Below, one piece after another: positions 15,042-23,610 of a stretch of DNA of 64,000 nt. Source of the stretch: Streptomyces termitum (GTDB taxonomy: Bacteria > Actinomycetota > Actinomycetes > Streptomycetales > Streptomycetaceae). A program made the position numbers and the translations under genes. The stretch spans positions 124,001 to 188,000 of the forward strand of contig NZ_BMUL01000012.1 in NCBI RefSeq assembly GCF_014650175.1. The letters run 5' to 3'. Every line of letters starts with the position of its first letter. Position 1 is the stretch's first letter. The notes below the pieces were generated by a model, which did no database searches, was not told where the DNA came from, and worked only from the letters and a program-made list of their open reading frames with translations.

Positions 15042-15388
15042 CCGCCCACCTCTCTCTTCTCCGGGCACGGGGAGCACGGGTACGGGCTGGGAGTTACGAG
15101 CGGCGTCAACGTCGCACCACAGCGACCGGAACGATGAAACGACAAGCGGTGCGGGAACCCCCAATCACCGGAACCGGTGAACTGTTGCCCTATTTGCCCT
15201 GAAAATAATGCCGGAGTCTTTACACTCCATTACGCTCCATTTACCCAGCGTTGCCGCCCGGCCACGGGAAACGTCACCGTGCGTGCCGTCGACCGCGCCC
15301 CCGGCCACCCTCGGTGGCCCCGCCTCGGCCACGCTCTCCCCCCTCTCGCTCTCGCGTTCGATCACAGCCGATCAAGGAGGAGAAACGC
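15042..15388. other. Divergent promoter region, deacetylase-like and sulP genes
   Basis: A 347-base gap between divergent genes. It holds a perfect inverted repeat at 15165-15180 and, at about 15220-15246, three imperfect repeats of a ten-base unit TTAC(A/G)CTCCA, on the relatively A+T-rich side (15185-15245). No reading frame is convincing. Confidence 0.4.
15165..15180. promoter_or_regulatory. Operator-like palindrome TCACCGGAACCGGTGA
   Basis: Two 7-base arms (TCACCGG/CCGGTGA) around AA, about 125 bases upstream of the deacetylase-like gene and 210 bases before the transporter gene. Shape suits a TetR/MarR-type dimer; regulator unknown. Confidence 0.35.
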
Positions 15389-17728
15389 ATGACCCTCTTC
15401 ACCCCGACCCGGCCACGGGTCCACCGGCCCCACAGCCCGCCGAAGGAGCCGCGCCTCCCCCGACTCCCCGCCGGCGTGGACGTCTCCGCGTCGGCCGCCG
15501 TCTTCCTCATCGCGCTGCCGCTCTCGCTCGGCATCGCCCTCGCCACCGGAGCCCCGCTCCAGGCCGGTCTGGTCGCCGCAGCGGTCGGCGGCCTCGTCGC
15601 CGGCCGGCTCGGAGGCTCCCCGCTCCAGGTGAGCGGACCGGCCGCCGGCCTCACCGTCGTCACCGCCGAACTGATCCAGCGGTACGGCTGGCGCACCACC
15701 TGCGCCATCACGGTCCTCGCCGGACTCGCCCAACTCGCCCTGGCGGCCCTCCGGGTGGCCCGCTCGGCCCTCGCGGTCTCCCCCGCGATCGTGCACGGCA
15801 TGCTGGCCGGCATCGGCGTCACCATCGCCCTGGCCCAGCTCCACATCGTCCTCGGCGGCACCCCCCGCATCTCCGCCGTGGACAACGCCCTCGGACTCCC
15901 CTCCGAGCTGCTGCACGCCCGGCCCGCCTCGCTCACCATCAGCGCCCTGACCATCGGGATCCTGCTGGCCTGGCCCCGACTGCCGGGCCGTGTGGGCGGG
16001 TTCGCGAGAAAGGCCCCTGCGGCCCTCGTCGCCGTAAGCGGCGCGACGCTCTTCGCGGTGATCACCGGGCTGACCGTGCCCCGGGTGGACCTGCCCTCCT
16101 GGAGCAGTCACGCGCTGCCGGGGCTGCCCGACGGGCCGGTCCTCGGGATCGCCGCCGGTGTCCTGACCATCACCCTGGTCACCAGCGTGCAGTCGCTGCT
16201 GTCGGCGGTGGCCGTCGACAAGCTCGTCGCGGCGCGCCCGGACCGGGGCCGGGGCGTCCCGCGCTCGAACCTGGACCGCGAACTCGCCGGCCAGGGCGCG
16301 GCCAACGTGGTCTCCGGGGCGCTCGGCGGCCTGCCGGTCGCCGGGGTCGCGGTCCGCAGCGTGGCCAACGTGTCGGCGGGAGCGGTCAGCCGGGCCTCCA
16401 CGATGCTCCACGGCCTGTGGATCGTGCTGGCCGCGCTGCTGCTCGTGCCCGTGCTCGACCTGATCCCGCTGGCCGCGCTCGCCGCGCTGGTCATGGTGGT
16501 CGGCGTGCAGATGGTGAGCATCACGCACATCCGCACCGTCACCCGCCACCGCGAGGTCGTCGTCTACGCGGTGACGCTGGCCGGGGTCGTGCTGATCGGC
16601 CTCCTGGAGGGCGTCGTCCTCGGCATCGCCGTCGCGGTCGCGGTGGCGCTGCACCGGCTGGCCCGCACCCGGATCACCCGGGAGGAGCGGGACGGGCGCC
16701 AAGTGCTCAGAGTCAGAGGCCAGTTGACCTTCCTCGCGGTGCCCCGGCTGAGCCGGGCTCTGCACCAGATCCCCGCGGGGTCGGCGGTGACGGTGGAGCT
16801 GGACGGCTCGTTCATGGACCACGCCGCCTACGAGGCGCTGAACGACTGGACGGCCGGTCACCTGGCCCACGGCGGCAGCGTCGAGACGACCGGCCCCTCG
16901 GAGGGGCCCGCCGCACCGGCGCGGACCCCCTCGGCGGACGGCTCCCCGCATCCGTGCTGCCACCCCTGGACGCCCTGGCGCAACCACCGGTGCGGTGAGC
17001 GGCCGACCGCCGCGCCCGCGCCCTCGGCCGGAAGGCCGACGGCCCATCAGCTGGCGCACGGCATCGGCACGTTCCAGCGGAACACCGCCCCGCTGGTCCG
17101 GGACGAGCTGGCGCGGCTGGCCCGGGAGGGGCAGCGGCCCTCGCAGCTCTTCCTCACCTGCGCCGACTCCCGGCTGGTCACCAGCATGATCACCGCCAGT
17201 GGTCCCGGCGACCTCTTCACCGTGCGCAACGTCGGCAATCTGGTGCCGCTGCCCGGCGAGGAGAGCGGCGACGACTCGGTGGCGGCGGCGATCGAGTACG
17301 CGGTGGAGGTGCTGCGGGTGCAGTCCATCACCGTGTGCGGCCACTCCGGCTGCGGCGCGATGCAGGCCCTGCTGAGCGCCGGTCCGGCCGAACCGGCGAC
17401 CCCGCTGCGCCGCTGGCTTCGGCACGGTCTGCCGAGCCTGGAGCGGATGGCGAGCCGTCGGCACGCCTGGGCCCGGATCTCCGGGCGGCTGCCGGCGGAC
17501 GAGATCGAGCAGCTCTGCCTGACCAACGTGGTGCAGCAGCTGGAGCACCTGCGGGCGTACGAGTCGGTGGCGCGGCGGCTCGCGGACGGCAGCCTGACCC
17601 TGCACGGGATGTACTTCCACGTGGGCGAGGCGCAGGCGTACCTGCTGTCGGACGCGGACGAGGTGCGCGAGTACGACGACGTCTTCCACGGCGTCCCGCC
17701 CTCGGTGGCCGTCGCCCGCGCCTCCTGA
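15389..17728 (+). CDS. SulP anion transporter fused to beta-carbonic anhydrase
   Basis: A 779-residue fusion. Residues about 30-430 form a SulP/SLC26 membrane domain with many helices, about 435-500 a STAS domain, then a linker containing C-C-H-P-W and C-G-E, and about 545-779 a beta-carbonic anhydrase. The zinc ligands are intact: C-A-D-S-R-L near residue 590 (the C-x-D-x-R motif) and C-G-H-S-G-C-G near 650. Fusions of this kind are thought to couple bicarbonate import or export to hydration of CO2. The ATG at 15389 has AAGGAGGAG 6 bases upstream, one of the strongest ribosome-binding sites in the window. Monocistronic, followed by a terminator. Confidence 0.92.
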   Translation: MTLFTPTRPRVHRPHSPPKEPRLPRLPAGVDVSASAAVFLIALPLSLGIALATGAPLQAGLVAAAVGGLVAGRLGGSPLQVSGPAAGLTVVTAELIQRYGWRTTCAITVLAGLAQLALAALRVARSALAVSPAIVHGMLAGIGVTIALAQLHIVLGGTPRISAVDNALGLPSELLHARPASLTISALTIGILLAWPRLPGRVGGFARKAPAALVAVSGATLFAVITGLTVPRVDLPSWSSHALPGLPDGPVLGIAAGVLTITLVTSVQSLLSAVAVDKLVAARPDRGRGVPRSNLDRELAGQGAANVVSGALGGLPVAGVAVRSVANVSAGAVSRASTMLHGLWIVLAALLLVPVLDLIPLAALAALVMVVGVQMVSITHIRTVTRHREVVVYAVTLAGVVLIGLLEGVVLGIAVAVAVALHRLARTRITREERDGRQVLRVRGQLTFLAVPRLSRALHQIPAGSAVTVELDGSFMDHAAYEALNDWTAGHLAHGGSVETTGPSEGPAAPARTPSADGSPHPCCHPWTPWRNHRCGERPTAAPAPSAGRPTAHQLAHGIGTFQRNTAPLVRDELARLAREGQRPSQLFLTCADSRLVTSMITASGPGDLFTVRNVGNLVPLPGEESGDDSVAAAIEYAVEVLRVQSITVCGHSGCGAMQALLSAGPAEPATPLRRWLRHGLPSLERMASRRHAWARISGRLPADEIEQLCLTNVVQQLEHLRAYESVARRLADGSLTLHGMYFHVGEAQAYLLSDADEVREYDDVFHGVPPSVAVARAS

Positions 17729-18124
17729 ACCGGCGCCGGTGGGGCCGGGAGGCCGTTCCCGTACGGGCTCCCGGTCCCGGCCACCCTCCGAACCCATACC
17801 CGACCTCCTCCCACGCCCCCTCCCCCGGCTCTGCCCTCGCCCCGCGTCCGGCCCTCGTTCCCGCCCTCCCCCGCCCCGTGGGCGAGGGGGTTTCCGAGGG
17901 GGCCGGTCCGCGCGTCCTGAACCTTCGGGTTCCCTCGTCCGTGAGACTGTGTGGCCCCTTCTTCCTCCGCTCGGGAGAAGGGGCCACCGCCCGTCAAGCC
18001 ACCATCAGGCCACTCACAGGTCTAAACCAATTACCCGGAGACTCTTGTCACCCGGGGCATCGGGCTGATGAGCTATGACACGGGACACATACGCACAGAG
18101 GACGCCCTGGGAAAGGGAGAAGTC
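17729..18124. other. Intergenic region before acs
   Basis: A 396-base gap. The first 220 bases are very C-rich on the plus strand with no coding signal; then comes the hairpin at 17951-17987, and the last 130 bases should hold the acs promoter. I see no convincing -35/-10 pair. Confidence 0.4.
17951..17987 (+). terminator. Terminator of the sulP-carbonic anhydrase gene
   Basis: GTGGCCCCTTCTTCC (17951-17965) pairs with GGGAGAAGGGGCCAC (17973-17987), 15 bp with one G-U pair and a 7-base loop. Confidence 0.65.
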
Positions 18125-20080
18125 GTGAGCAACGAGAGCCTGGCCAATCTGCTCCGGGAAGAGCGGCGTTTCGCGCCGCCCGCCGAGCTGGCCGCGCACG
18201 CCAACGTGACGGCCGAGGCGTACGAGCAGGCCGAGGCGGACAGGCTGGGCTTCTGGGCCGAGCAGGCCGGGCGGCTGACTTGGGCCACCGAGCCGACCGA
18301 GACCCTCGACTGGTCGAATCCGCCGTTCGCCAAGTGGTTCGCCGACGGCGAGCTGAACGTGGCGTACAACTGCGTCGACCGGCACGTCGAGGCCGGGAAC
18401 GGCGACCGCGTCGCCATCCACTTCGAGGGCGAGCCGGGCGACAGCCGCTCGATCACCTACGCCGAGCTCAAGGACGAGGTCTCCCGGGCCGCCAACGCCC
18501 TGACCGAGCTGGGCGTCCGCAAGGGCGACCGGGTGGCGGTCTACCTGCCGATGATCCCCGAGGCCGCGATCACCATGCTGGCCTGCGCCCGCGTCGGTGC
18601 CGCCCACTCGGTCGTCTTCGGCGGCTTCTCCGCCGACGCCGTCGCCTCCCGCATCCAGGACGCCGACGCCAAGGTGGTCGTGACCGCCGACGGCGGCTAC
18701 CGCCGCGGCAAGCCGTCCGCGCTGAAGCCGGCCATCGACGAGGCCGTCACCAAGTGTCCGCAGGTCGAGCACGTGCTCGTGGTCCGCCGCACCGGCGAGG
18801 ACACCGCCTTCGCCGAGGGCCGCGACGTGTGGTGGCACGACATCGTCGCCCGCCAGTCGGCCGAGCACACCCCCGAGGCGTTCCCGGCGGAGCACCCGCT
18901 GTTCATCCTCTACACCTCGGGCACCACGGGGAAGCCGAAGGGCATCCTGCACACCTCCGGCGGCTACCTCACCCAGGCCGCCTACACCCACCACGCCGTC
19001 TTCGACCTCAAGCCGGAGACCGACGTCTACTGGTGCACGGCCGACATCGGCTGGGTCACCGGCCACTCGTACATCGTCTACGGCCCGCTGGCCAACGGCG
19101 CGACGCAGGTCATGTACGAGGGCACCCCGGACACCCCGCACCAGGGCCGGTTCTGGGAGATCGTGCAGAAGTACGGCGTCACCATCCTCTACACGGCGCC
19201 GACCGCGATCCGCACGTTCATGAAGTGGGGCGACGACATCCCCGCCAAGTTCGACCTGTCGTCGCTGCGCGTCCTCGGGTCGGTCGGCGAGCCGATCAAC
19301 CCCGAGGCGTGGATGTGGTACCGCAAGCACATCGGCGCCGACAAGTGCCCCATCGTGGACACCTGGTGGCAGACCGAGACCGGCGCCATGATGATCTCGC
19401 CGCTGCCGGGCGTGACCGAGACCAAGCCGGGCTCCGCCCAGCGCCCGCTGCCGGGCATCTCGGCCACCGTCGTCGACGACGAGGCCAACGAGGTCCCGAA
19501 CGGGGGCGGCGGCTACCTGGTGCTGACCGAGCCGTGGCCGTCGATGCTCCGCACCATCTGGGGCGACGACCAGCGCTTCATCGACACCTACTGGTCCCGC
19601 TTCGAGGGCAGGTACTTCGCGGGCGACGGCGCGAAGAAGGACGACGACGGCGACATCTGGCTCCTCGGCCGCGTCGACGACGTCATGCTGGTCTCCGGCC
19701 ACAACATCTCGACCACCGAGGTCGAGTCGGCGCTCGTCTCCCACCCGTCGGTGGCCGAGGCGGCCGTCGTCGGCGCCGCCGACGAGACCACCGGCCAGGC
19801 GATCGTCGCCTTCGTGATCCTGCGCGGCGGCGCCAGCGAGGACGAGGCCCTCGTCGCCGAGCTGCGCAACCACGTCGGCGCCACGCTCGGCCCGATCGCC
19901 AAGCCGAAGCGGATCCTGCCGGTGGCCGAGCTGCCGAAGACCCGCTCCGGCAAGATCATGCGCCGCCTGCTGCGCGACGTGGCCGAGAACCGCGAGGTGG
20001 GCGACGTCACCACCCTGGCCGACTCCTCGGTCATGTCGCTCATCCAGACGCAGCTGCCGGCCGCCTCCAGCGAGGACTGA
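18125..20080 (+). CDS. acsA: Acetyl-CoA synthetase
   Basis: AMP-forming acetate:CoA ligase, 651 residues, the usual length. It converts acetate, ATP and CoA to acetyl-CoA. The ANL core P-loop T-S-G-T-T-G-K-P-K-G is near residue 264, the adenylate motif D-T-W-W-Q-T-E-T near 413, and the C-terminal S-G-K-I-M-R-R carries the lysine (about residue 611) that is reversibly acetylated in this family. The GTG at 18125 has AAGGGAG 7 bases upstream and gives the standard N-terminus; the frame opening at 18068 has no such signal. Followed by a strong terminator. Confidence 0.96.
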   Translation: MSNESLANLLREERRFAPPAELAAHANVTAEAYEQAEADRLGFWAEQAGRLTWATEPTETLDWSNPPFAKWFADGELNVAYNCVDRHVEAGNGDRVAIHFEGEPGDSRSITYAELKDEVSRAANALTELGVRKGDRVAVYLPMIPEAAITMLACARVGAAHSVVFGGFSADAVASRIQDADAKVVVTADGGYRRGKPSALKPAIDEAVTKCPQVEHVLVVRRTGEDTAFAEGRDVWWHDIVARQSAEHTPEAFPAEHPLFILYTSGTTGKPKGILHTSGGYLTQAAYTHHAVFDLKPETDVYWCTADIGWVTGHSYIVYGPLANGATQVMYEGTPDTPHQGRFWEIVQKYGVTILYTAPTAIRTFMKWGDDIPAKFDLSSLRVLGSVGEPINPEAWMWYRKHIGADKCPIVDTWWQTETGAMMISPLPGVTETKPGSAQRPLPGISATVVDDEANEVPNGGGGYLVLTEPWPSMLRTIWGDDQRFIDTYWSRFEGRYFAGDGAKKDDDGDIWLLGRVDDVMLVSGHNISTTEVESALVSHPSVAEAAVVGAADETTGQAIVAFVILRGGASEDEALVAELRNHVGATLGPIAKPKRILPVAELPKTRSGKIMRRLLRDVAENREVGDVTTLADSSVMSLIQTQLPAASSED

Positions 20081-20097
20081 GCCGCACCGCCGCGACA

Positions 20098-20133
20098 GAA
20101 GGGCCCGCCCCGGGAGACCGGGGCGGGCCCTTC
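20098..20133 (+). terminator. Terminator of acsA
   Basis: A 16-bp perfect stem (GAAGGGCCCGCCCCGG and its complement) with a GAGA tetraloop, 17 bases past the stop. Confidence 0.85.
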
Positions 20134-20351
20134 CCGTGCGCCTCTTCCACGAGGAAGAAAAGGAGATAAAGCCATAAAGTGAACCTCGCCGGACACTGGC
20201 CCAGCTCGTTAGGTAAGGTAAGGAACGCGTCAGGACCGCGACAGGATCGCGTCAACGGCGCCGCGGGGAGGCCCGCGGAAAGACCTAGGTGCGCCGGGAA
20301 GTCTGGTCGGCATGTGCTCTGCCCTGCCCGCCCGACCGGAGGTCCACCGTC
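20134..20351 (+). promoter_or_regulatory. Upstream region of nhaA
   Basis: It contains a purine-rich stretch (about 20150-20170), then TTAGGTAAGGTAAGG at 20209-20223, three near-identical pentamers that could include a -10 box (TTAGGT). A reading frame from GTG 20179 with AAGGAG upstream runs into nhaA out of frame and lacks codon bias, so I do not call it a gene. Confidence 0.3.
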
Positions 20352-21740
20352 ATGTCCGCCCCCACCGACCGCAAATTCCTGGGCCGGCTCTCGCTGCCCG
20401 AGCGCCGCCACCTCACCGACGCCCTGCGCACCGAGACCGTCGGCGGCGTCCTGCTCCTCGTCGCCGCCGTCGTCGCCCTCATCTGGGCCAACACCTTCCA
20501 CGACGGCTACGAGGCGGTCAGCGACTTCCACTTCGGCCCCGCCGCCCTCGGCCTGAACCTCTCCGTCGAGCACTGGGCCGCCGACGGCCTCCTCGCCGTC
20601 TTCTTCTTCGTCGCCGGCGTCGAGCTCAAGCGGGAACTCGTCGCCGGTGAGCTGCGCGACCCCCGGGCCGCCGCCCTGCCCGTCGTCGCCGCCCTCTGCG
20701 GCATGGCCACCCCGGCCCTCGTCTACGTCCTCGTCAACACCGTCGGCGGCGGCTCGCTGGACGGCTGGGCCGTCCCCACCGCCACCGACATCGCCTTCGC
20801 GCTCGCCGTCCTCGCGGTCATCGGGACCTCGCTGCCCTCGTCCCTGCGGGCCTTCCTGCTCACCCTCGCGGTCGTCGACGACCTCTTCGCCATCCTGATC
20901 ATCGCGGTCTTCTTCACCAGCGACCTGAACTTCGCGGCCCTCGGCGGCGCCTTCGCCGGCCTCGCCCTCTTCTGGTTCCTGCTCCGCAAGGAGGTCCGCG
21001 GCTGGTACGTGTACGTGCCGCTGGCCCTGGTGATCTGGGGCCTGATGTACAACAGCGGCGTCCACGCCACCATCGCCGGCGTCGCCATGGGCCTGATGCT
21101 CCGCTGCACCACCCGCGAGGGCGAGGAGCACTCCCCCGGCGAGCACGTCGAGCACCTGGTCCGCCCGCTCTCCGCCGGGCTCGCCGTCCCCCTCTTCGCT
21201 CTGTTCTCGGCCGGCGTGGTCGTCTCCGGCGGGGCGCTGCGCGACGTGTTCACCCAGCCCGTCACCCTCGGCGTCGTCCTCGGCCTGGTCGTCGGCAAGG
21301 CCGTCGGCATCTTCGGCGGCACCTGGCTCACCGCCCGCTTCACCCGCGCCAAGCTCAACCCCGAGCTGTCCTGGCCGGACGTCTTCGCCGTCTCCGTCCT
21401 CGCCGGCATCGGCTTCACCGTCTCCCTCCTCATCGGCGAGCTCGCCTTCGCCGACGACCCGGCGCTCGCCGACGAGGTGAAGGCCGCGGTCCTGATGGGC
21501 TCCCTGATCGCCGCCGCCCTCGCCTGCCTCCTGATCAAGCTGCGGGTCAGGAAGTACCAGCTCCTCGTCACGGAGGAGGACCGCGACGAGGACGGGGACG
21601 GCATCCCCGACGTGTACGAGGAGGGCACCGAGGCGTACCACCTCCGGATGGCCGAGATCCACGAGCGGAAGGCGGCGGAGCACCGCGAGCGCGCCCGTCT
21701 GGCGGGGGCACCGAGCGACGGGGCCGACCGTCCGGCATGA
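20352..21740 (+). CDS. nhaA: NhaA-type Na+/H+ antiporter
   Basis: A 462-residue NhaA family antiporter that exports sodium in exchange for protons. The signature T-D-I-A-F-A-L-A-V is near residue 143, and the two neighbouring aspartates of the ion site are in L-A-V-V-D-D-L-F-A-I-L near residues 176-177. About eleven to twelve hydrophobic helices; a hydrophilic Glu/Asp/Arg-rich tail of about 55 residues. The ATG at 20352 follows GGAGG by 9 bases. It is followed within 36 bases by the holin-like gene, so the three genes to 23205 may form a unit. Confidence 0.93.
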   Translation: MSAPTDRKFLGRLSLPERRHLTDALRTETVGGVLLLVAAVVALIWANTFHDGYEAVSDFHFGPAALGLNLSVEHWAADGLLAVFFFVAGVELKRELVAGELRDPRAAALPVVAALCGMATPALVYVLVNTVGGGSLDGWAVPTATDIAFALAVLAVIGTSLPSSLRAFLLTLAVVDDLFAILIIAVFFTSDLNFAALGGAFAGLALFWFLLRKEVRGWYVYVPLALVIWGLMYNSGVHATIAGVAMGLMLRCTTREGEEHSPGEHVEHLVRPLSAGLAVPLFALFSAGVVVSGGALRDVFTQPVTLGVVLGLVVGKAVGIFGGTWLTARFTRAKLNPELSWPDVFAVSVLAGIGFTVSLLIGELAFADDPALADEVKAAVLMGSLIAAALACLLIKLRVRKYQLLVTEEDRDEDGDGIPDVYEEGTEAYHLRMAEIHERKAAEHRERARLAGAPSDGADRPA

Positions 21741-21775
21741 TCTGACTCGGACCGTACAAAAGGAGAGGGAGAGCG

Positions 21776-22273
21776 ATGAGCGACCCGTTCGACGGAACCG
21801 AGCGCAGCCTCGGCCAGCTGGTCGCCTCGGCGACCGCCGAGATGTCCGCACTGGTGCACGACGAGATCGCGCTGGCCAAGGCCGAACTGCGACAGGACGT
21901 GAAGCGCGGCGGGATCGGCGCGGTCATGGGCGTCGGCGCCCTGGTGGTGCTGCTGTTCTCGCTGCCGATGCTGAGCTTCGCGCTCGCGTACGCCATCAAC
22001 ACCTGGACCGGCGGGCACAACGGCAACGGCGGCTGGAACCTGGTCTGGTGCTTCCTGCTGTCCTTCGCCTTCAACGTGCTGCTCGCGGGCCTCCTCGGCG
22101 CGATCGCCGTCTCCAAGTTCAAGAAGGTCAAGCCGCCGGAGAAGTCCATCGCCTCGGCGAAGCAGACCGCGGCCGTCATGCAGAACGTGAAGCCGCACCC
22201 GCGCCCCGAGGGCCTCCCCGACGCGGACGCGACGATGGCCAAGGCCCAGTCTGTGGCACGCTCGTCCGTATGA
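21776..22273 (+). CDS. Phage-holin-family membrane protein (DUF1469)
   Basis: A 165-residue protein of the Actinobacteriophage holin III/DUF1469 type: an N-terminal amphipathic helix (L-V-H-D-E-I-A-L-A-K-A-E-L), two transmembrane helices (about residues 50-75 and 88-113) and a hydrophilic tail. Despite the family name these are ordinary chromosomal genes in actinobacteria (Rv3669 at the same place in M. tuberculosis); function unknown. The ATG follows AAAGGAGAGGGAG. The stop overlaps the next start (ATGA), so the two are coupled. Confidence 0.85.
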   Translation: MSDPFDGTERSLGQLVASATAEMSALVHDEIALAKAELRQDVKRGGIGAVMGVGALVVLLFSLPMLSFALAYAINTWTGGHNGNGGWNLVWCFLLSFAFNVLLAGLLGAIAVSKFKKVKPPEKSIASAKQTAAVMQNVKPHPRPEGLPDADATMAKAQSVARSSV

Positions 22274-23205
22274 CCCTCCCCGAGAGCAGCAATCCAGGCG
22301 GCGGGCCCGTGCGCCTCGACGGGCCGTGGACCCACCGGGACGTCGCCGCCAACGGCGCCCGCTTCCACATCGCCGAGATGGGCGACGGCCCCCTGGTGCT
22401 GCTGCTGCACGGCTTCCCGCAGTTCTGGTGGACCTGGCGCCACCAGCTGCCGGCGCTCGCCGAGGCCGGTTTCCGGGCGGTCGCGATGGACCTGCGCGGG
22501 GTCGGCGGCAGCGACCGCACCCCCCGCGGCTACGACCCCGCCAACCTGGCCCTCGACATCACCGGCGTGGTCCGCTCGCTCGGCGAGCCGGACGCCGCCC
22601 TCGTCGGCCACGACCTCGGCGGCTACCTCGCCTGGACGGCGGCGGTCATGCGGCCCAAGCTGGTCCGCCGGCTGGTGGTCTCCTCGATGCCGCACCCGCG
22701 CCGCTGGCGTTCGGCGATGCTCTCCGACTTCTCCCAGTCCCGGGCCGGTTCGCACGTCTGGGGCTTCCAGCGGCCGTGGCTGCCGGAGCGTCAGCTCGTC
22801 GCGGACGACGCCGAGCTGGTGGGGCGTCTGATCCGGGAGTGGTCGGGCCCGCGCCCGGTCGACGAGGAGGCGGTGGAGGCGTACCGGCGGGCGATGCTCG
22901 TCCCGTCCACCGCGCACTGCTCGATCGAGCCGTACCGCTGGCTGGTCCGCTCGCTGGCCCGCCCGGACGGCATCCAGTTCAACCGGCGCATGAAGCGGCC
23001 GGTGCGGGTGCCGACGCTGCACCTGCACGGCTCGCTGGACCCGGTGATGCGGACCCGCAGCGCGGCCGGTTCCGGCGAGTACGTGGAAGCCCCGTACCGC
23101 TGGCGCCTCTTCGACGGCCTCGGGCACTTCCCGCACGAGGAGGACCCGGCGGCCTTCACCGCGGAGCTGGTCAACTGGCTGAAGGACCCCGAGCCCGACC
23201 GCTGA
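22270..23205 (+). CDS. Epoxide hydrolase-type alpha/beta hydrolase
   Basis: A 311-residue alpha/beta hydrolase. The oxyanion segment H-G-F-P-Q-F-W-W-T-W-R-H-Q is near residue 47, the nucleophile elbow G-H-D-L-G-G carries Asp (near 116) as in epoxide hydrolases rather than Ser, and the acid and base appear in H-G-S-L-D-P and G-L-G-H-F-P-H-E-E. It would open epoxides to diols; the physiological substrate is unknown. It matches ephE (Rv3670) in position. The ATG at 22270 overlaps the holin-like stop by 4 bases. Confidence 0.88.
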   Translation: MTLPESSNPGGGPVRLDGPWTHRDVAANGARFHIAEMGDGPLVLLLHGFPQFWWTWRHQLPALAEAGFRAVAMDLRGVGGSDRTPRGYDPANLALDITGVVRSLGEPDAALVGHDLGGYLAWTAAVMRPKLVRRLVVSSMPHPRRWRSAMLSDFSQSRAGSHVWGFQRPWLPERQLVADDAELVGRLIREWSGPRPVDEEAVEAYRRAMLVPSTAHCSIEPYRWLVRSLARPDGIQFNRRMKRPVRVPTLHLHGSLDPVMRTRSAAGSGEYVEAPYRWRLFDGLGHFPHEEDPAAFTAELVNWLKDPEPDR

Positions 23206-23323
23206 GGCCGGTACGGGCCGGGCCCGCACGGGTTTGCGTCGAACGGCCATGTGCCCCGCGCATACTCCAATTGGCCGTCCCCGGAGCGGTTACCGACCCC
23301 GGGCCCCGGGCAGACGTCCCGGT

Positions 23324-23518
23324 ATGGGCTGGACGCACGACTACGGTGACACGGCACGCGACCGCCGCTCCGCCTCCGGGCCGGGCTCCCGCGAGCGGGG
23401 AGGCCCGCCCGAGGGCAGCGGTCCCCCCGGCGGGCAGGCGGTCGGGATCTCCCGCATCCTGAGGCGGCGGGCCCGCTGGGTCTCCGCCCGGCTCCGCCAT
23501 CCCCGCGACACGGCCTGA
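23324..23518 (+). CDS. Possible small hypothetical protein
   Basis: A 64-residue frame in the gap between the epoxide hydrolase and the convergent protease. It begins M-G-W-T-H-D-Y-G-D and ends with an Arg-rich segment (I-L-R-R-R-A-R-W-V-S-A-R-L). Codon bias is moderate and there is no ribosome-binding site. It could equally be non-coding; I do not recognise it. Confidence 0.3.
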   Translation: MGWTHDYGDTARDRRSASGPGSRERGGPPEGSGPPGGQAVGISRILRRRARWVSARLRHPRDTA

Positions 23519-23565
23519 CGGCCCGGTCGCGGGGGCACCCACGAGCGGGCGGGCGCCCCCTTTCC

Positions 23566-23610
23566 AGAGGGCGCAGCCTCAGAAGGCGCAGCCTCAGAGG
23601 GCGCAGCCCT
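23566..23610. repeat. 15-bp tandem triplication spanning the protease stop codon
   Basis: Three units (23566-23580, 23581-23595, 23596-23610) of AGAGGGCGCAGCCTC differ at one or two bases. On the minus strand each encodes G-C-A-(L/F) followed by TGA or TGG, so the end of the protease gene with its stop codon has been copied. Confidence 0.8.

Noticed and set aside
15362..17797. 811-codon minus-strand frame across the sulP-carbonic anhydrase gene
   Set aside because: Gln/Gly/Arg/His-rich shadow of the plus-strand gene, with no motif or start signal.
20209..20223. Iron-regulator (DmdR/IdeR) box before nhaA
   Set aside because: TTAGGTAAGGTAAGG matches only the left arm; there is no complementary right arm.
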